A stretch of 64,000 nt of DNA. Source: Cryptomeria japonica (Eukaryota; Streptophyta; Pinopsida; Cupressales; Cupressaceae). Numbering within the stretch: the first letter of the stretch is position 1; each line of letters starts with the position of its first letter. The notes below the pieces were generated by a model. That model saw only the letters and a program-made list of their open reading frames with translations. It did not search any database and was not told where the DNA came from. The DNA lies in NCBI RefSeq assembly GCF_030272615.1, contig NC_081408.1:614788476-614852475 (forward strand). Reading direction: 5' to 3'. This document shows, one piece after another, positions 9,582 through 20,463 of the stretch. The position numbers and the translations under genes are program-made.

Positions 9582-10649
9582 TGCCTTTGGGCACATCTCC
9601 TTAGTCAATTTGAAATGACTAGCCAAAGGTGTACTGATTGCTTTTGCATCCTGCATGTTAAATCTTTTCAACACCTTCTTTATATACTCACTTTGGGACA
9701 AATTCAAGGTTCAATTTTTCTTGTCCCGTGTAATTCTCATACCGAGAATTTGCTTAGCTGCACCCAAATCCTTCATAGCAAATGACCTGGCTAATTTTTG
9801 TTTAAGATCATTTATATGTTGCATGTTAGACCCAGCAACAAGCATGTCATCAACATAAAGCAACAGGATAATATAACTACCATTGTCAAATCTCTTAAAA
9901 TATACACAATGATCAGAATGACATCTATGATAACCGTGTTCAGCCATGAAACTATCAAATTTTAAATACCATTGTCAGGGTGCTTGCTTTAGGCCATATA
10001 GACTTTTCTTCAACCTGCACACCAAGTTCTCCTTACCTTTGACCTCATATCCCTATGGTTGCAACATGTAAATTTTCTCCTCCAAATCTCCATGGAGAAA
10101 AGTTGTTTTGACATCTAATTGTTCAAGATGTAAATCATCTGCAACCACAAGACTAAGTACAGTTCTAATTGAAGTCATTTTTACAACTGGAGAAAATATT
10201 TCATTATAATCTATACCCTTTTTCTATGCAAAACCTTTTACCACAAGTCTAGCCTTATATCTTTTCTGACCTCCTTCCTCCTCCTTTAGCTGATAAACCC
10301 ATTTGTTAGGCAAAGCTCTTTTTTCTGCAGGTAAAGGGACTAAGTCCCAAGTCTTATTTTTAATTATTTTATTATTTTCAAAATCCCATAATCGATAGCC
10401 ATATTCATCTATCCCATATCCAATGAAGGTACATTTCTGAGATTTAGCATCAAGCTTGTTTCTATTTTCTTTATCAACATGGACAAAAGCTTTGCAACCA
10501 AAAGTTTTTAGAAAAGAATAATTTACCTTTTTACCAGTCCATGCCTCCTCTAGAATACTACCATCCAAAGGGGTTGAAGGTCCTCTATTTATCAAATAGA
10601 CAACAGTATGTACAACATCTGCCCAAAAAATGTAAGGGCAATCCAGCAT
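9582..10649 (-). pseudogene. pol: Copia 1 reverse transcriptase with internal deletion
   Basis: The frame shows the integrase C-terminal [19 protein letters not shown], then jumps to [11 protein letters not shown] at the RT start, with [30 protein letters not shown] and LLYVDDMLVAGS (the YVDD active site). Copia 2 has 114 extra residues between KII and KNKTWD, so Copia 1 has lost about 342 bp without changing frame. Stops occur at about 10,224, at the end of the LEEKIYMLQP block, and at 9,975-9,977 (TGA, shared with Copia 2). Confidence 0.85.
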
Positions 10650-11433
10650 GCAATCTCATGCTCCTCGCGCATTCCATGATAGTCCTATTCATTTTCTCTG
10701 ACACACCATTTTCCTATGGAGTTCCTAGAACTATCTTCTGCTTTCGAATCTCATTTAAAGAGCAGTAATCTTCAAATGCTTTGCTGCAATACTCACCTCT
10801 ATTATCCAATCTGAGACACTTCAACTTTTTCCCTGTCTCATTCTCAACCAAAGCTTTCCATTTCTTAAAAGTTTCAAAAACATCTGATTTTTGTTTTAGG
10901 AAATATACCCATGTTTTTCTGGTTGAGTCATCAATAAAAATAACATAATAATAAGAGCCACCAAGAGATGATAATTGAGCCAGTCCCCATACATCTGAAT
11001 GTACAAGCTCTAACTTCTCACTCTTCTTCTCTTTCCCAACCTTGAGAAATCTGACTCTTTTCTGTTTACCATAAACACAGTTTTCACAAAACTCTAAATC
11101 AATCTTCTTTAGTCCTGGCAATAGATTTTTGGAGTGAAGGGTTTTCATCCCTTTCTCACTCATGTGCCCAAGCCTATAGTGCCACATTATCGAATCTATT
11201 CTTGCAACATCTATTGTGGTTGTCCCTGTAGTAACTTTATCTGTAGGAGCTAGGGTAGAGTAAGTGTTACCTGTACACAAATATAATGTGCCTACCTTTG
11301 CACATTTAGCTATTACTACTGATCCTTTACTGACCTTCCACATACTGTCTGAGAGGGTAACTCTGCAACCTTCATTACCTAGTTTCCCAGCAGAAATTAA
11401 ATTTCTTCTTAAATTAGGAACATGTCTTACCTC
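10650..11433 (-). pseudogene. pol: Copia 1 integrase
   Basis: The frame continues gag-protease and includes the zinc-binding pre-integrase region (WHYRLGHMSEKGM, FCENCVYGKQKRV) and the catalytic core (LELVHSDVWG, YYYVIFIDDSTRKTWVYFLK, LRLDNRGEYCS). The usual TDNGGEF reads LDNRGEY, with Gly replaced by Arg. A frameshift near 10,680 moves the downstream part (ENGVSEKMNR) into the RT frame. A stop at 11,434 cuts it from protease. Confidence 0.85.
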
Positions 11434-12489
11434 CTACAGAAACCAGTCATTTTCATTCTGTAACTTGATCTTTATATTTCCTTTTCCAACAATTTGATAG
11501 GGCTCATCATCACCCAAATATACCTGTCCAAAATCACCTTGAACATAATCTAGAAAATATTTTCTATGGGGTGTAGCATGAAATGAAGCCCCAGAATCTA
11601 TTACCCAAGAATCATTAACATTATCCAAACATAAGATTAAAGCATCTTGTAAAGTATTACTTGCAATATTAACTTCATCACTATCATTTTCATTTTTGTC
11701 TCCTTCTTTGTTTTTTCGAGACCAACAGTCTTTCTTTAGATGACCAGGATTTCCACAGTACCAGCAATCTTTTTTTCCTCTAAATTGAGAGCGTCCTTTC
11801 TTTGACTTCCCTCGTGACTTCTCATTCTCAGGGCTTTTTCCTCTTTCCTTTGATCTTCCTATGTTCTCCACATTCAAAACACTACCCAATGATGTTGGAG
11901 TCTCACCTATGCTTTTCCTTCGCATTTCCTCACTTAGGATAACACCAACAATATGATCAAATACCAAAGTATTTTTACCAGAGATAGAGTTACTTATAGC
12001 CATAACCAAGTTATTCCAGCTTTCTAGCAAAGAACATAAAATCAAGAGAGCCCTAACCTCTTCTGCAAAGGTAATTTTTACCGAAAACAATTGACTGGTA
12101 ATTGTATTAAATTCATTTAAGTGCTCTGCTACAGATCCTCCCTCACTCATTTTCAAATTAAATAGATGCTTCATAAGAAATACCTTATTCGAAGCTGAGG
12201 GTTTCTCATACAACTTAGCCAATGTCGCCATCAAATCTACAGTCATTTTTGCTTCTGTTATATTCAATGCTACAGACGGTGCAAGGCACAATCGAATGGA
12301 TCCCAGTGCCTTTCTATCTAAAATGTCCCACTCTTCATCTGACATTGTGGTCGGTTTCTTTGCCTTTCCTTCCAATGGCCGCCACAAATCTTTTTGATAC
12401 AGGTAATCTTCCATCTGCATTTTCCATAACTGATAATTCTGGCCGTTAAACTTTTTGACCTTGAATTTGGAATCCTCCATTGCTCCCAC
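11434..12489 (-). pseudogene. gag: Copia 1 Gag and aspartic protease
   Basis: An open frame of 351 codons. The start MEDSKFKVKKFNGQNYQLWK is the canonical Copia gag opening; the ATG encoding MED (3 codons in) may be the true start. It carries a UBN2-like helical region (about 60-190), a basic linker, zinc knuckle CWYCGNPGHLKKDC (242-255), and retropepsin motif WVIDSGASFHATP (295-307). It is the best-preserved frame of the element and lies just inside the primer site. It ends at a TAG beyond the protease, where an intact polyprotein would continue. Confidence 0.88.
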
Positions 12490-12527
12490 TCAAATCTGAA
12501 AGTCCTGCCAATTTACAGAAAACCTCA

Positions 12528-12538
12528 CTCTGATACCA
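12528..12538 (-). other. Primer binding site of Copia 1
   Basis: The minus strand reads TGGTATCAGAG two bases inside the 5' LTR end, a match to initiator-Met tRNA. Confidence 0.88.
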
Positions 12539-12540
12539 AT

Positions 12541-13002
12541 TGTTAGGGTTTCAAGCAGATCCGAAGCAAATATGAACTAACAATTATATGCAGATTTAAA
12601 TACAAAAGATAAAGAAATAAAACAGGACATAGATAACACAGAGATTTAACGTGGTTCACCCAAAATGGGTTACGTCCACCATACACAACCGTCCAATCTT
12701 TCTTATTATCTAGCAAAAATAGTACATCAACATTACAATGCCTTAAGCATCCCAACCGCTTATAACATGCGTTTTTAGTGCAAAAACAAAGTCGGCCTTT
12801 TTAGGGTTTTTATTAAAATGTCGGTTTTCATCAAAAAATACCCAAAAAAAAATTTTCTCGGGGGCTCCTACCCCCGAACCCCCACTTTTCTCGAGGGCTG
12901 CCGCCCCCGAACCCCTACCCAGGGCCCGACCTAGTCCTGGACCTAGATGTGGATATGTGCTGAGTGTACAGTACTTTGCTGATCAGTCGCGACATTTCAA
13001 CA
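12541..13002 (-). repeat. 5' LTR of Copia 1
   Basis: 462 bp, same ends and length as 8297-8758, with a modest number of scattered differences. It is followed by AAGAG and the resumed PMD-gene sequence. Confidence 0.92.
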
Positions 13003-13690
13003 AAGAGGACTGTCATAAGCTGATTTTGACTGATTACAATAGAAGCGGGATGACTATTGGACGAGGCGTCATTCCGTTGAGGATGAGCTGCAGGTAGAGA
13101 GGGCTCAAGGAGAGAGCCTGGAGGCAGAGGTGGCGCGACTAACTCAGGAGACATCTGATCTGATAGAGAGTCTGCATACTTCTAGGATAGAGGTGGATGC
13201 CTTGAGGGTGGAGGGGGAGGAGGCCGAGAGGATGCTAGAGGAGGCCCGGACAGGGATAGCCATAGCAGGATTACAAGATGCTCTTCATCGGCAGGATGCT
13301 GAGTTAGAGGGGTTACGAGCCAGAGCGTAGAGGGCAGAGGCAGATGTGACATGTCTATGGGGGGAGAGGGATACAACCCGACAGGCATTGGTTCTGACAA
13401 GATTGGTACAGATATTTTCTGATAGTCTGCAGCAAAGGGAGAGAGCAGAGAGATCAGCCCGAAAGGTGCAGTATTATAGGGGGCTTTATCATGGAGTAGT
13501 GCCTATAGGGCAGCAAGTAGCCTCATACACTGAGAGTTTACAATCTCAGAGGACTCATAGTCAGCGATTGACTCAGAGTCAACAGACGGGGGATTAGTGG
13601 GTTTTCGGTCACCAGGGGGGAGCAGGAGGATCAGGGGGAGGAGGTACAGCAGAGGGAGGTGGAGAGACAGGTGGGGAAAGCTAGCTCCCC
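13003..13690 (+). pseudogene. C-terminal coiled-coil region of the antisense PMD gene
   Basis: The frame from about 13,060 to 13,596 is rich in Glu, Arg, Gln and Leu with heptad-like spacing (ERAQGESLEAEVARLTQETS, ERMLEEARTGIAIAGLQDAL). One stop near 13,330 divides it. No catalytic motif is visible. It lies downstream of the PMD in the same direction and, without the Copia 1 insert, directly follows the Arg/Glu-rich segment at 8,050-8,296, so it is probably the same gene. A coiled-coil tail would suit oligomerisation (inference). Confidence 0.6.
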
Positions 13691-15227
13691 ATTTTTGCTT
13701 ATGTATTATATATTGACCCTTCAAGGTGATCATTATATCATGACAGACATATTTTCCTCTTTATATATATATATATATGATTTGATTGGTGGCAGATGAC
13801 GTGTGACATTTATTGTGATGGATTATTGTTATTTTTCTGATGATATCATATATGGATACAATCATGGATATGCTAACCTATTTTGTGATGCAGAGTGGAT
13901 GCTTATATATTTATGTTTATGATGTGTTGCTGACATAGTTCTTGGATGCAGGATGAGTGATTTTATGCTTTATGAATGCATGTGTGATGGATTTGTGGAT
14001 GTAACATCATTTATGATGCAATCTAAATGTAATGTTATATGAATGAATAAGTAACTTTTATTTATGTGATGCAACCTAAGTGTAACCTTATATGATAAAT
14101 GTTTTGTTGAAAATGTCTTATCTAGATAAGTAATGCAATTTATGTGATGTGAATGAGTAATACAAAGAGGAAATATGCCAATAATAACATAATGATCTTA
14201 GATAGAAGAATATGGATTGAATGGGAAATGGGGGAAATTGAGAACTCCATTAGGATTTTTATGGAATGATGGTGAGATTTTGTGCACAACAAATGTGGAG
14301 AGCCAACCTAGTTTGATATTGTCTTGGGTGACTTGCACCACTGATTATAGAAATCAAGATGCCATGAGAAACCTGAGGCATGGACTGACTCTCAGATAAA
14401 CGGGAATTCCTTACACACAACAATGCAAGTGTTGAGGAACACTAATACACATTTGTAGGTACATGCAAGGAAACTCTCAAACACACCGATACCTCTTGTA
14501 CATGAGAAGGTAAGTGTTGATAAGCACTAGTACCAAGTCATCGGTTTATACAAGAGGGATCCAAAACATGCCACACTATGAAAATATGTCCCAACATGCA
14601 GCTATTGTAACATACCTGGATATGGAAAATCGAGGCATTCGTAGATAGTTGGAGTCGTAGGGAAAAAGATGCAAGTCTATATGAAATGATCCAACAAAAT
14701 CTAACAAGTCACTTCTTTAGTAACCAAATGATACCTCTTTCCAAGAGTAGAGCTAGGATTAAGGATTAGGTCGCCAGGCGAGGGAAGGAATCATCCCTAG
14801 GGCAAAACAGACTTGTGGATTTAGGCAAGTGATTCTATGGTTTTGACGATTGACTTGCGGACTTAGGACTGTTTTCAAGACTTCTTGAAGCTCACACAGA
14901 GGTATAAAAGCTCAATTTACTGGGACATTCCTTATTCATGACTCAGGTGAAGACTTATCATCATATGCACGTTTTATTAGGAGGCGGAAGAGAAGGAATG
15001 TTGTGAATGGGTGGAGTGGATGGTGGATGATTTGTAGTATTGACATGATAGACAGTGGATCCGGTTATTTACCTTGGCGCTTGCATGGAGGTTTTCGCCA
15101 AGGTACTTGTCCATAGTGCCACCAAGTGGTTTTCACTAATGGAGGAATTGTTTTTCTTTCTTTTTCTGATTTTTTAATTTTTTTGGTTTTTTTTTTTTTT
15201 TTGACAATTTAAGACTTTTTGAGGATT
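13691..15227. other. Non-coding 3' region between the PMD gene and Gypsy A integrase
   Basis: AT-rich sequence with a TA microsatellite (about 13,763-13,778), repeated ATGTGATGCAA/CCTAAGTGTAA-type words (13,990-14,110) and long T runs (15,170-15,202). A 9-bp perfect hairpin (ACCTTGGCG/CGCCAAGGT) occupies 15,071-15,104 with a 16-nt loop. No frame with a recognisable domain is present. It should contain the 3' ends of both the antisense PMD transcript and gag-pol. Confidence 0.5.
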
Positions 15228-16420
15228 AGGCATAAAATCTTTTAAGGTGCATGATATTCATTGGATCATCCAAAGGATCACCTTCAGGCATAGCCAACTA
15301 ATAAGCTCCTGATCCATATTTTGTTGTGATTACATATGGTCCAAGCCAATTAAGCTCGAACTTGCCTTTCTTTTCTCTTTCTTGTAGCTTTTTCTGATTC
15401 TCCATGAGGACAAGATCACCAAATTGGAATTCTCGGGTTCCGACTCTTTTGTGATAACTCATCTGCAAGTGGTTCTGATATACCCAGAGATGGTTCAAGG
15501 CCTTGAGGCACCTTTTATCTAACAATTCTAGCTCTTGTAAGCAGGAAATTTTGTATTCTTCCTCTAGTAGGATGTCTTGCAGTGATACCCTTAGAGAGGG
15601 GATCTCGATCTCAAGGGGAAGGATGTCTTTGGAGCCACAGACCAGGGAATAAGGGGTGGCGCCTATGGGGGATGGAGGTGCAGTAGGCCCACAAAGTGGG
15701 ATGGAGTTGGAGGTGCCAATCGCGGCCAGCTTCATTGACTATCTTTTTGAGGATTTTGATTAAGGTTTTATTAGAAACAATGTTGGATGTTGAATTTTTG
15801 GTAGAGTTCTTTGACATCCTGGTTTTTAAATTGTTTGCCATTATCAGTGATAATAACTTTTGGGATGTCATATCGGCAGATCAGGTAATTCAGGATGAAT
15901 TTGGATATTTGCTTACCAATGGTAAAAGTATGAGAGATAGCCTCTACCCACTTGGTGAAATACTCGGTGGCGGTTATAATGAACTTATGTCCATTGGAGG
16001 ATGAAGGGTAGATTTTCCCAATGAGATCGAGCCCCCACTACGAGAAGGGCCATGGTGTAATAAATGGCTGCAATTCTTCTGATGGTGCATGAATCTTTTT
16101 GGCATGTTGCTGGCAAGGGATGCATTTCTTCACATAGTTATATGCATCTTCTTCCATTTTAGGCCAATAGTATCATGTTCTCAAAAGTTTTTTAGCCAAT
16201 GTGAGTCCATTTGAGTGTGCCCTACAAATACCCTCGTGTACTTCACATAATGCCCATTCTGCCTCTTGTTTATCTAAACACCTTAGGAGGGAACCATCGA
16301 AATGCCTTCTGAATAGGGTGTTTCCGAGGATGGTGTAACAAGCACATCAGCAAATGAAGGTTTGTTGGGTTTTGGTGAGATGTGGGGGAATGGTGTTGTC
16401 TTGGAGGAAAGCGAAGGTTT
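15228..16420 (-). pseudogene. pol: Gypsy A integrase with C-terminal GPY/F module
   Basis: Reading right to left: zinc-binding His/Cys residues (CEVHEGICRAHSNG, then VKKCIPCQQH), the first catalytic Asp in WGLDLIG, and the second in IITDNGKQF. After NIQHCF the frame shifts directly to NKTLIKILKKIV, so the STPYYPQ.NGQ.E stretch carrying the third catalytic acid is missing. The C-terminal module reads FELNWLGPYVITTKYGSGAY, a GPY/F domain. Another frameshift lies near 15,680. The protein would join cDNA to chromosomal DNA if intact. Confidence 0.85.
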
Positions 16421-16930
16421 CTTGTTACCAAGGGGACTCAAGACCAATGAGAACATACACCATTTCAGACTCTGGTAGTTCATATGCTGGTATAAACAAT
16501 TTCTCAACCAAGAACTCACATTTTTGACTGTGTGCTAGCATTTGAAGGAGGGAGCCAATGGTGGCCATTGCATCTACAGCCCTGTTGGTTGTTCGTAGAA
16601 TTTGATCAAACTTGATTGTCGTGAAATGTTGCTTAATCTCTTCAACCATGGTACAGTAGGGAAGGAGTTTAGCATCTTTTGTCTGGTATTCATCATTGAC
16701 TTGTTTTATGACGAGTTGGGAATCACCATAGACTTGTAATTCCTTTATTTTCTAGTGGATAGCCAAGCGCAAACCTGTGATGAGTGCTTTGTATTCTTCT
16801 ATATTGTTGGTACATGCAAAGGCTATCTTGTATGATTTGGGGATGCCATCTCCTTGAGGTGTGACCAATAATATTCCTACCCTCGATCCATTCTAGGTGC
16901 AGGAGCCATCAAAGTATAATTGCCATGTGG
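16421..16930 (-). pseudogene. pol: Gypsy A second (archaeal-type) RNase H
   Basis: The minus strand encodes YFDGSCT, then SRVGILLVTPQGDGIP, NNIEEYKALITGL and VYGDSQLVIKQV, giving the Asp, Glu and Asp expected of an RNase H fold, followed by NRAVDAMATIGSLLQM. An extra RNase H after the normal Gypsy RNase H is a known feature of Tat/Ogre-lineage elements. Stops occur after FDGSCT and after GLRLAIH. Confidence 0.78.
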
Positions 16931-18737
16931 AGGATGTGGAAACAGATAATAAACTCATCTGGTAATTCTGTGAGAATAGGATGGTCACCTAGAAGTGGAG
17001 CTTCAGCCAACTGATATGCAATGACTTGTCCCTTGATTGCCTTTTTGTCCACATATTCGATGTCAAACTCACTTAGGAGCATGACCCATTTGGCGGTTCT
17101 ACCAGTGAGAGCAAATTTTGACAAGAGATATTTAAGTGGATCAATTTTAGCAATTAGTTTTGTCTTGTTGTTTAGCATATAGTGTCATAGTTTCTGTGTG
17201 CTGAACACTAATGCTAAACATGCTTTTTCAATGGGGGTATAATTGAGTTCATATCCTACCAGTGTTCGACTGATGTAGTAAATGGCATGTTCTTTCCCTT
17301 GGTCATTTGTCTGTGCCAATAATGCCCCCAATGCCACTACAGTAGCACATATATACAAAATAAGGGGTTTTCCAAGAGTAGGAGGCATCAACACTGGAGG
17401 TGATGCTAGATATTGTTTTAGTTTCTCAAAGGCCTTTTGGAATAAGCAGTCCCATTTATATTTTGTGTCCTTGCACAGGAGGTGTACAAATGGATGGCAC
17501 TTATCTGCTAGTTGTGGAATAAAACGTCTAACAGATTGGAGTTTTCCCTTGAGACTGCGTAGTTGTCTGAGAGTTTTTGGTGGAGGCATTTCCATGATAG
17601 CTTTTACTTTTGCAGGATCAACCTCGATGCCTCTGCGGGAAACAATGAATCCTAATAGTTTTCCCAATGTGACTCCAAACACACACTTTTTTGGATTCAG
17701 CCGTAGTTTGTATTTTTCTAATCTTTCAAAGATCTGCTTTAGAATGGGGATGTGTTATTGTCTTATCTTAGATTTGCCTAGCAGATCATCCATATAGTCC
17801 TCCATAATTTTGTGTAAGAGATCACAAAAAATTGTTGTCATGGCATGTTGGTATGTAGCTCCAGCATTTTTGAGACCAAAAGGCATGACCCGATAATAGA
17901 AAGTCCCCAATGGTGTTGTGAATGCAATTTTATGCTGATCCTCATCTACAATCCTGATTTGGTTGTATCCAGAGAATCCATCCATATGTGACAACATCTC
18001 ATGTCCTAATGTAAGGTCCACAATCATATCTATGTTTGGGAGCGGGAAATCGTCTTTAGGACAAGCTCTATTTAGATCTTGAAAATTTGTGCAGATGCGG
18101 ATGTCCCCAGCAGGTTTGCTGACAGGTACAATGTTGGAGACCCATTCAACATAATCTACTAGTTTGATAAATTCTACGTCTAACATCTTTAAGAGTTCCG
18201 CCTTGACTAGGAGTGCAATATGTGGATGCATTTTGCACAATTTTTGTTTTACAAGTTTTGCGTCTGGGCGGACGGCAAGATTGTGAACCACCAAGGCAGG
18301 ATCCAACCCTGGCATATCGGAATAGGACAATGCAAAATTGATTTTTACCTCTATAAGGAAGTTGATGAAGTCTTGTTTCTCTATTTCTATGAGGGTCTTG
18401 GCAAGGAACACATTTTTTGGAATCACTTCAGTGCCCATGTTGATGTTGTCTATTTCTTCTATCAACAAATTTGATTTGTCTTGTGGGAGGTAACTAATGG
18501 TAGCGAGGTCAATTCCCTCATCATCAAGTGCCTTTTCTAGGTTTTCACTTTCGGATACGCCCTTTGTTTTTATTTTTTGTTCATCCAAAGGTGCCTCAAG
18601 GAGGTTTTCACCTAGGGAATCATGTATTTTCCTTTTATTATCTTTTGTGTGGCTAAGGGCATTGAATTAACTACCAAAGTATCCCTTTTCATGTAGTTGA
18701 ATACCCTCGATTCTGTTAAAATCTTCCAAGTTTCGCG
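16931..18737 (-). pseudogene. pol: Gypsy A reverse transcriptase and RNase H
   Basis: The frame opens after the E1 insertion. It includes FALSYSDMPGLDPALVVHNL, typical of plant Tat elements, EWVSNIVPVSKPAGDIRICT, the catalytic MDGFSGYNQI, FYYRVMPFGLKNAGATYQ and EDYMDDLL (YMDD-type box). RNase H follows with YISRTLVGYELNYTPIEKAC and AKWVMLLSEFDIEYV. All parts read in one frame apart from stops near 17,755 and 17,182. The normal RNase H Asp in the first block is not obvious (LYICATVVALGALL), suggesting decay. Confidence 0.88.
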
Positions 18738-19908
18738 TGTTAGGCTCAATATGGAAAGCTAATGTACTGAGAGGGGAGGGGTGAATTAGTACATCAAAAC
18801 ATTTCTTCAATAATAACTTTACTGTTATGCATAAACTGAATAGTGCAATCACATAATATAAAGCTAAAACAAATAGATAACAATCATACATGATTCACTC
18901 CATAACACATATATTTTGGTTACGCAGAAACTCTTGGTTAGAGAGAAAAACTGTGGTGGGGATGGCACCCACAACTTCACTACTGCAATAATAAAGGTTG
19001 CTCGGTTAGAGCTACATGATTAGCTATTTCTAATAGCTTACCCTGTTAGGAGTATCAAGATGTGTTAGATCTACCTTGCTAAAGGATTTTACAACAATTA
19101 ATCTAAATGTTGCACTTGGTTAGAGGCTTTACAATTTATAGACTTGATTAGAGTCTTTTACCTTGTTAAAGCTTTCTCTTACAACTTCAAAATATTGCAA
19201 TAAAATCATTACAAATATTTGCAACTTTACATCTGGAATGTTATAGCAGAATCTATGTGGTCAGAATAAGATTACCTTGCTTATAGCATACCTCAGTAAC
19301 CCATATACTAACTCGGTAAACCCTTATGTTTACTCAGTTCTTTGACTGTTCTCTGAAATCGTTCTCTGTGACCTCTATGTCTCTGTAACAGTCATAACAC
19401 TTAGTGCTTTCACATGTCTTGCTTCATATATTTCTATATCTTCCTTTCTGTCATGCTACATGTATATTTTTTATCTTAATCCATGTTGTATAAATAGATC
19501 TCTTATGTCGGCGATCCATTCATTGCTTTGATCTTACAAATATATTTTATCGAATGAATAACCATGCAAAATATTTCATTGGTTAGATGACCTCAAAATC
19601 ATACACAATCTTTAAGTGCAATTTCCAATGTGATACTAGTTCTATTGTGCCTTGATCTTGTAACATGTTTTCATTTGTATGTCCAGGTTCAATGAATCTG
19701 GTAACACATTTCACTCGGTGTATATCAACTCAGTGTGTCATCTTTGCTGCTCGGTAGACAGCTCGGTGTATACTACGCTCTTAGACTACTTTCTTCTATA
19801 ACCGACTAGACTGTGCATACCGACTAAATGTTTCGGTAGTAGTAACCAACTAGAGTATATAGAATAACTTTGGACATAAAACTAATGGCAACTTGATAAG
19901 TAGTAACA
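18738..19908 (-). repeat. 3' LTR of E1
   Basis: It runs from TGTTAGGCTC to TAGTAACA on the plus strand and pairs with 25457-26648. U3 (right part) is rich in CTCGGT/ACCGA words, including ACCGAC at 19,801-19,806 and 19,819-19,824. It lacks 21 bp present in the other LTR near CTCGGTAGAC. Confidence 0.9.
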
Positions 19909-20463
19909 ATCTCCCCTTTTGACATTAGTTGAGATGTTTGACAAAAACTACTTTCAAATTTATAACTCAATAATCTATATACTTGTAAAATTTGACTATA
20001 CTGACAGTATATACAATAGTCAATGAAATAGTAAATCCAGATATACTCCCCTTATCGATATACTATACAAAACTTCTGATTTTGCATGCTCGATGATCAA
20101 TGTTTTGTGTGTTGTACTTGTTCTTTGCTTACTGTTCTGTTCACTGCTATGTTTACTGTACTTGGATACTCTGCTCACTCTGCTTAGTATCCTCCCCCTA
20201 TATAGTACACTCCTTTTTTTGATACTTTGAATACTATATCACTCCCCCTTTTTGACAAACATCAAAACTTAATTGCCATTCGGTGGTGGCAACTGGTCAA
20301 AAATGGATTTGTACTTGGTCCGTGCTTCGGTGAGAGCGACAAAGAGTATATCCTTTACACTATCCATTAAAGAATTTTGCTCTTGAATATCAGCCAATAA
20401 TGATATTAAGCCATCTAGAGTGCTTCCCTCTTGTGTAGTAGATAAGTATGTGGCTCGGTTGAT
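19909..20463 (-). other. 3' untranslated region and polypurine tract of E1
   Basis: The minus strand reads TGTCAAAAGGGGAGAT directly before the LTR start TGTTACTACT. Two further purine runs (CAAAAAGGGGGAG and ATAGGGGGAGG) lie at about 20,190-20,255. ORF2 sequence may extend to about 20,275 after a stop at 20,464. Confidence 0.7.

Larger units (their letters stand above)
8297..13002 (-). mobile_element. Copia 1: near full-length Ty1/Copia element
   Basis: LTRs of 462 bp at both ends flank gag, protease, integrase, RT and RNase H in Copia order on the minus strand, with a Met-type primer site beside the right LTR and a polypurine tract beside the left. Flanks GGGAG (8292-8296) and AAGAG (13003-13007) are at best a decayed target duplication. 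The polyprotein has stops, one frameshift near 10,680 and an in-frame deletion of about 342 bp relative to Copia 2 (47,413-49,911). Confidence 0.9.
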
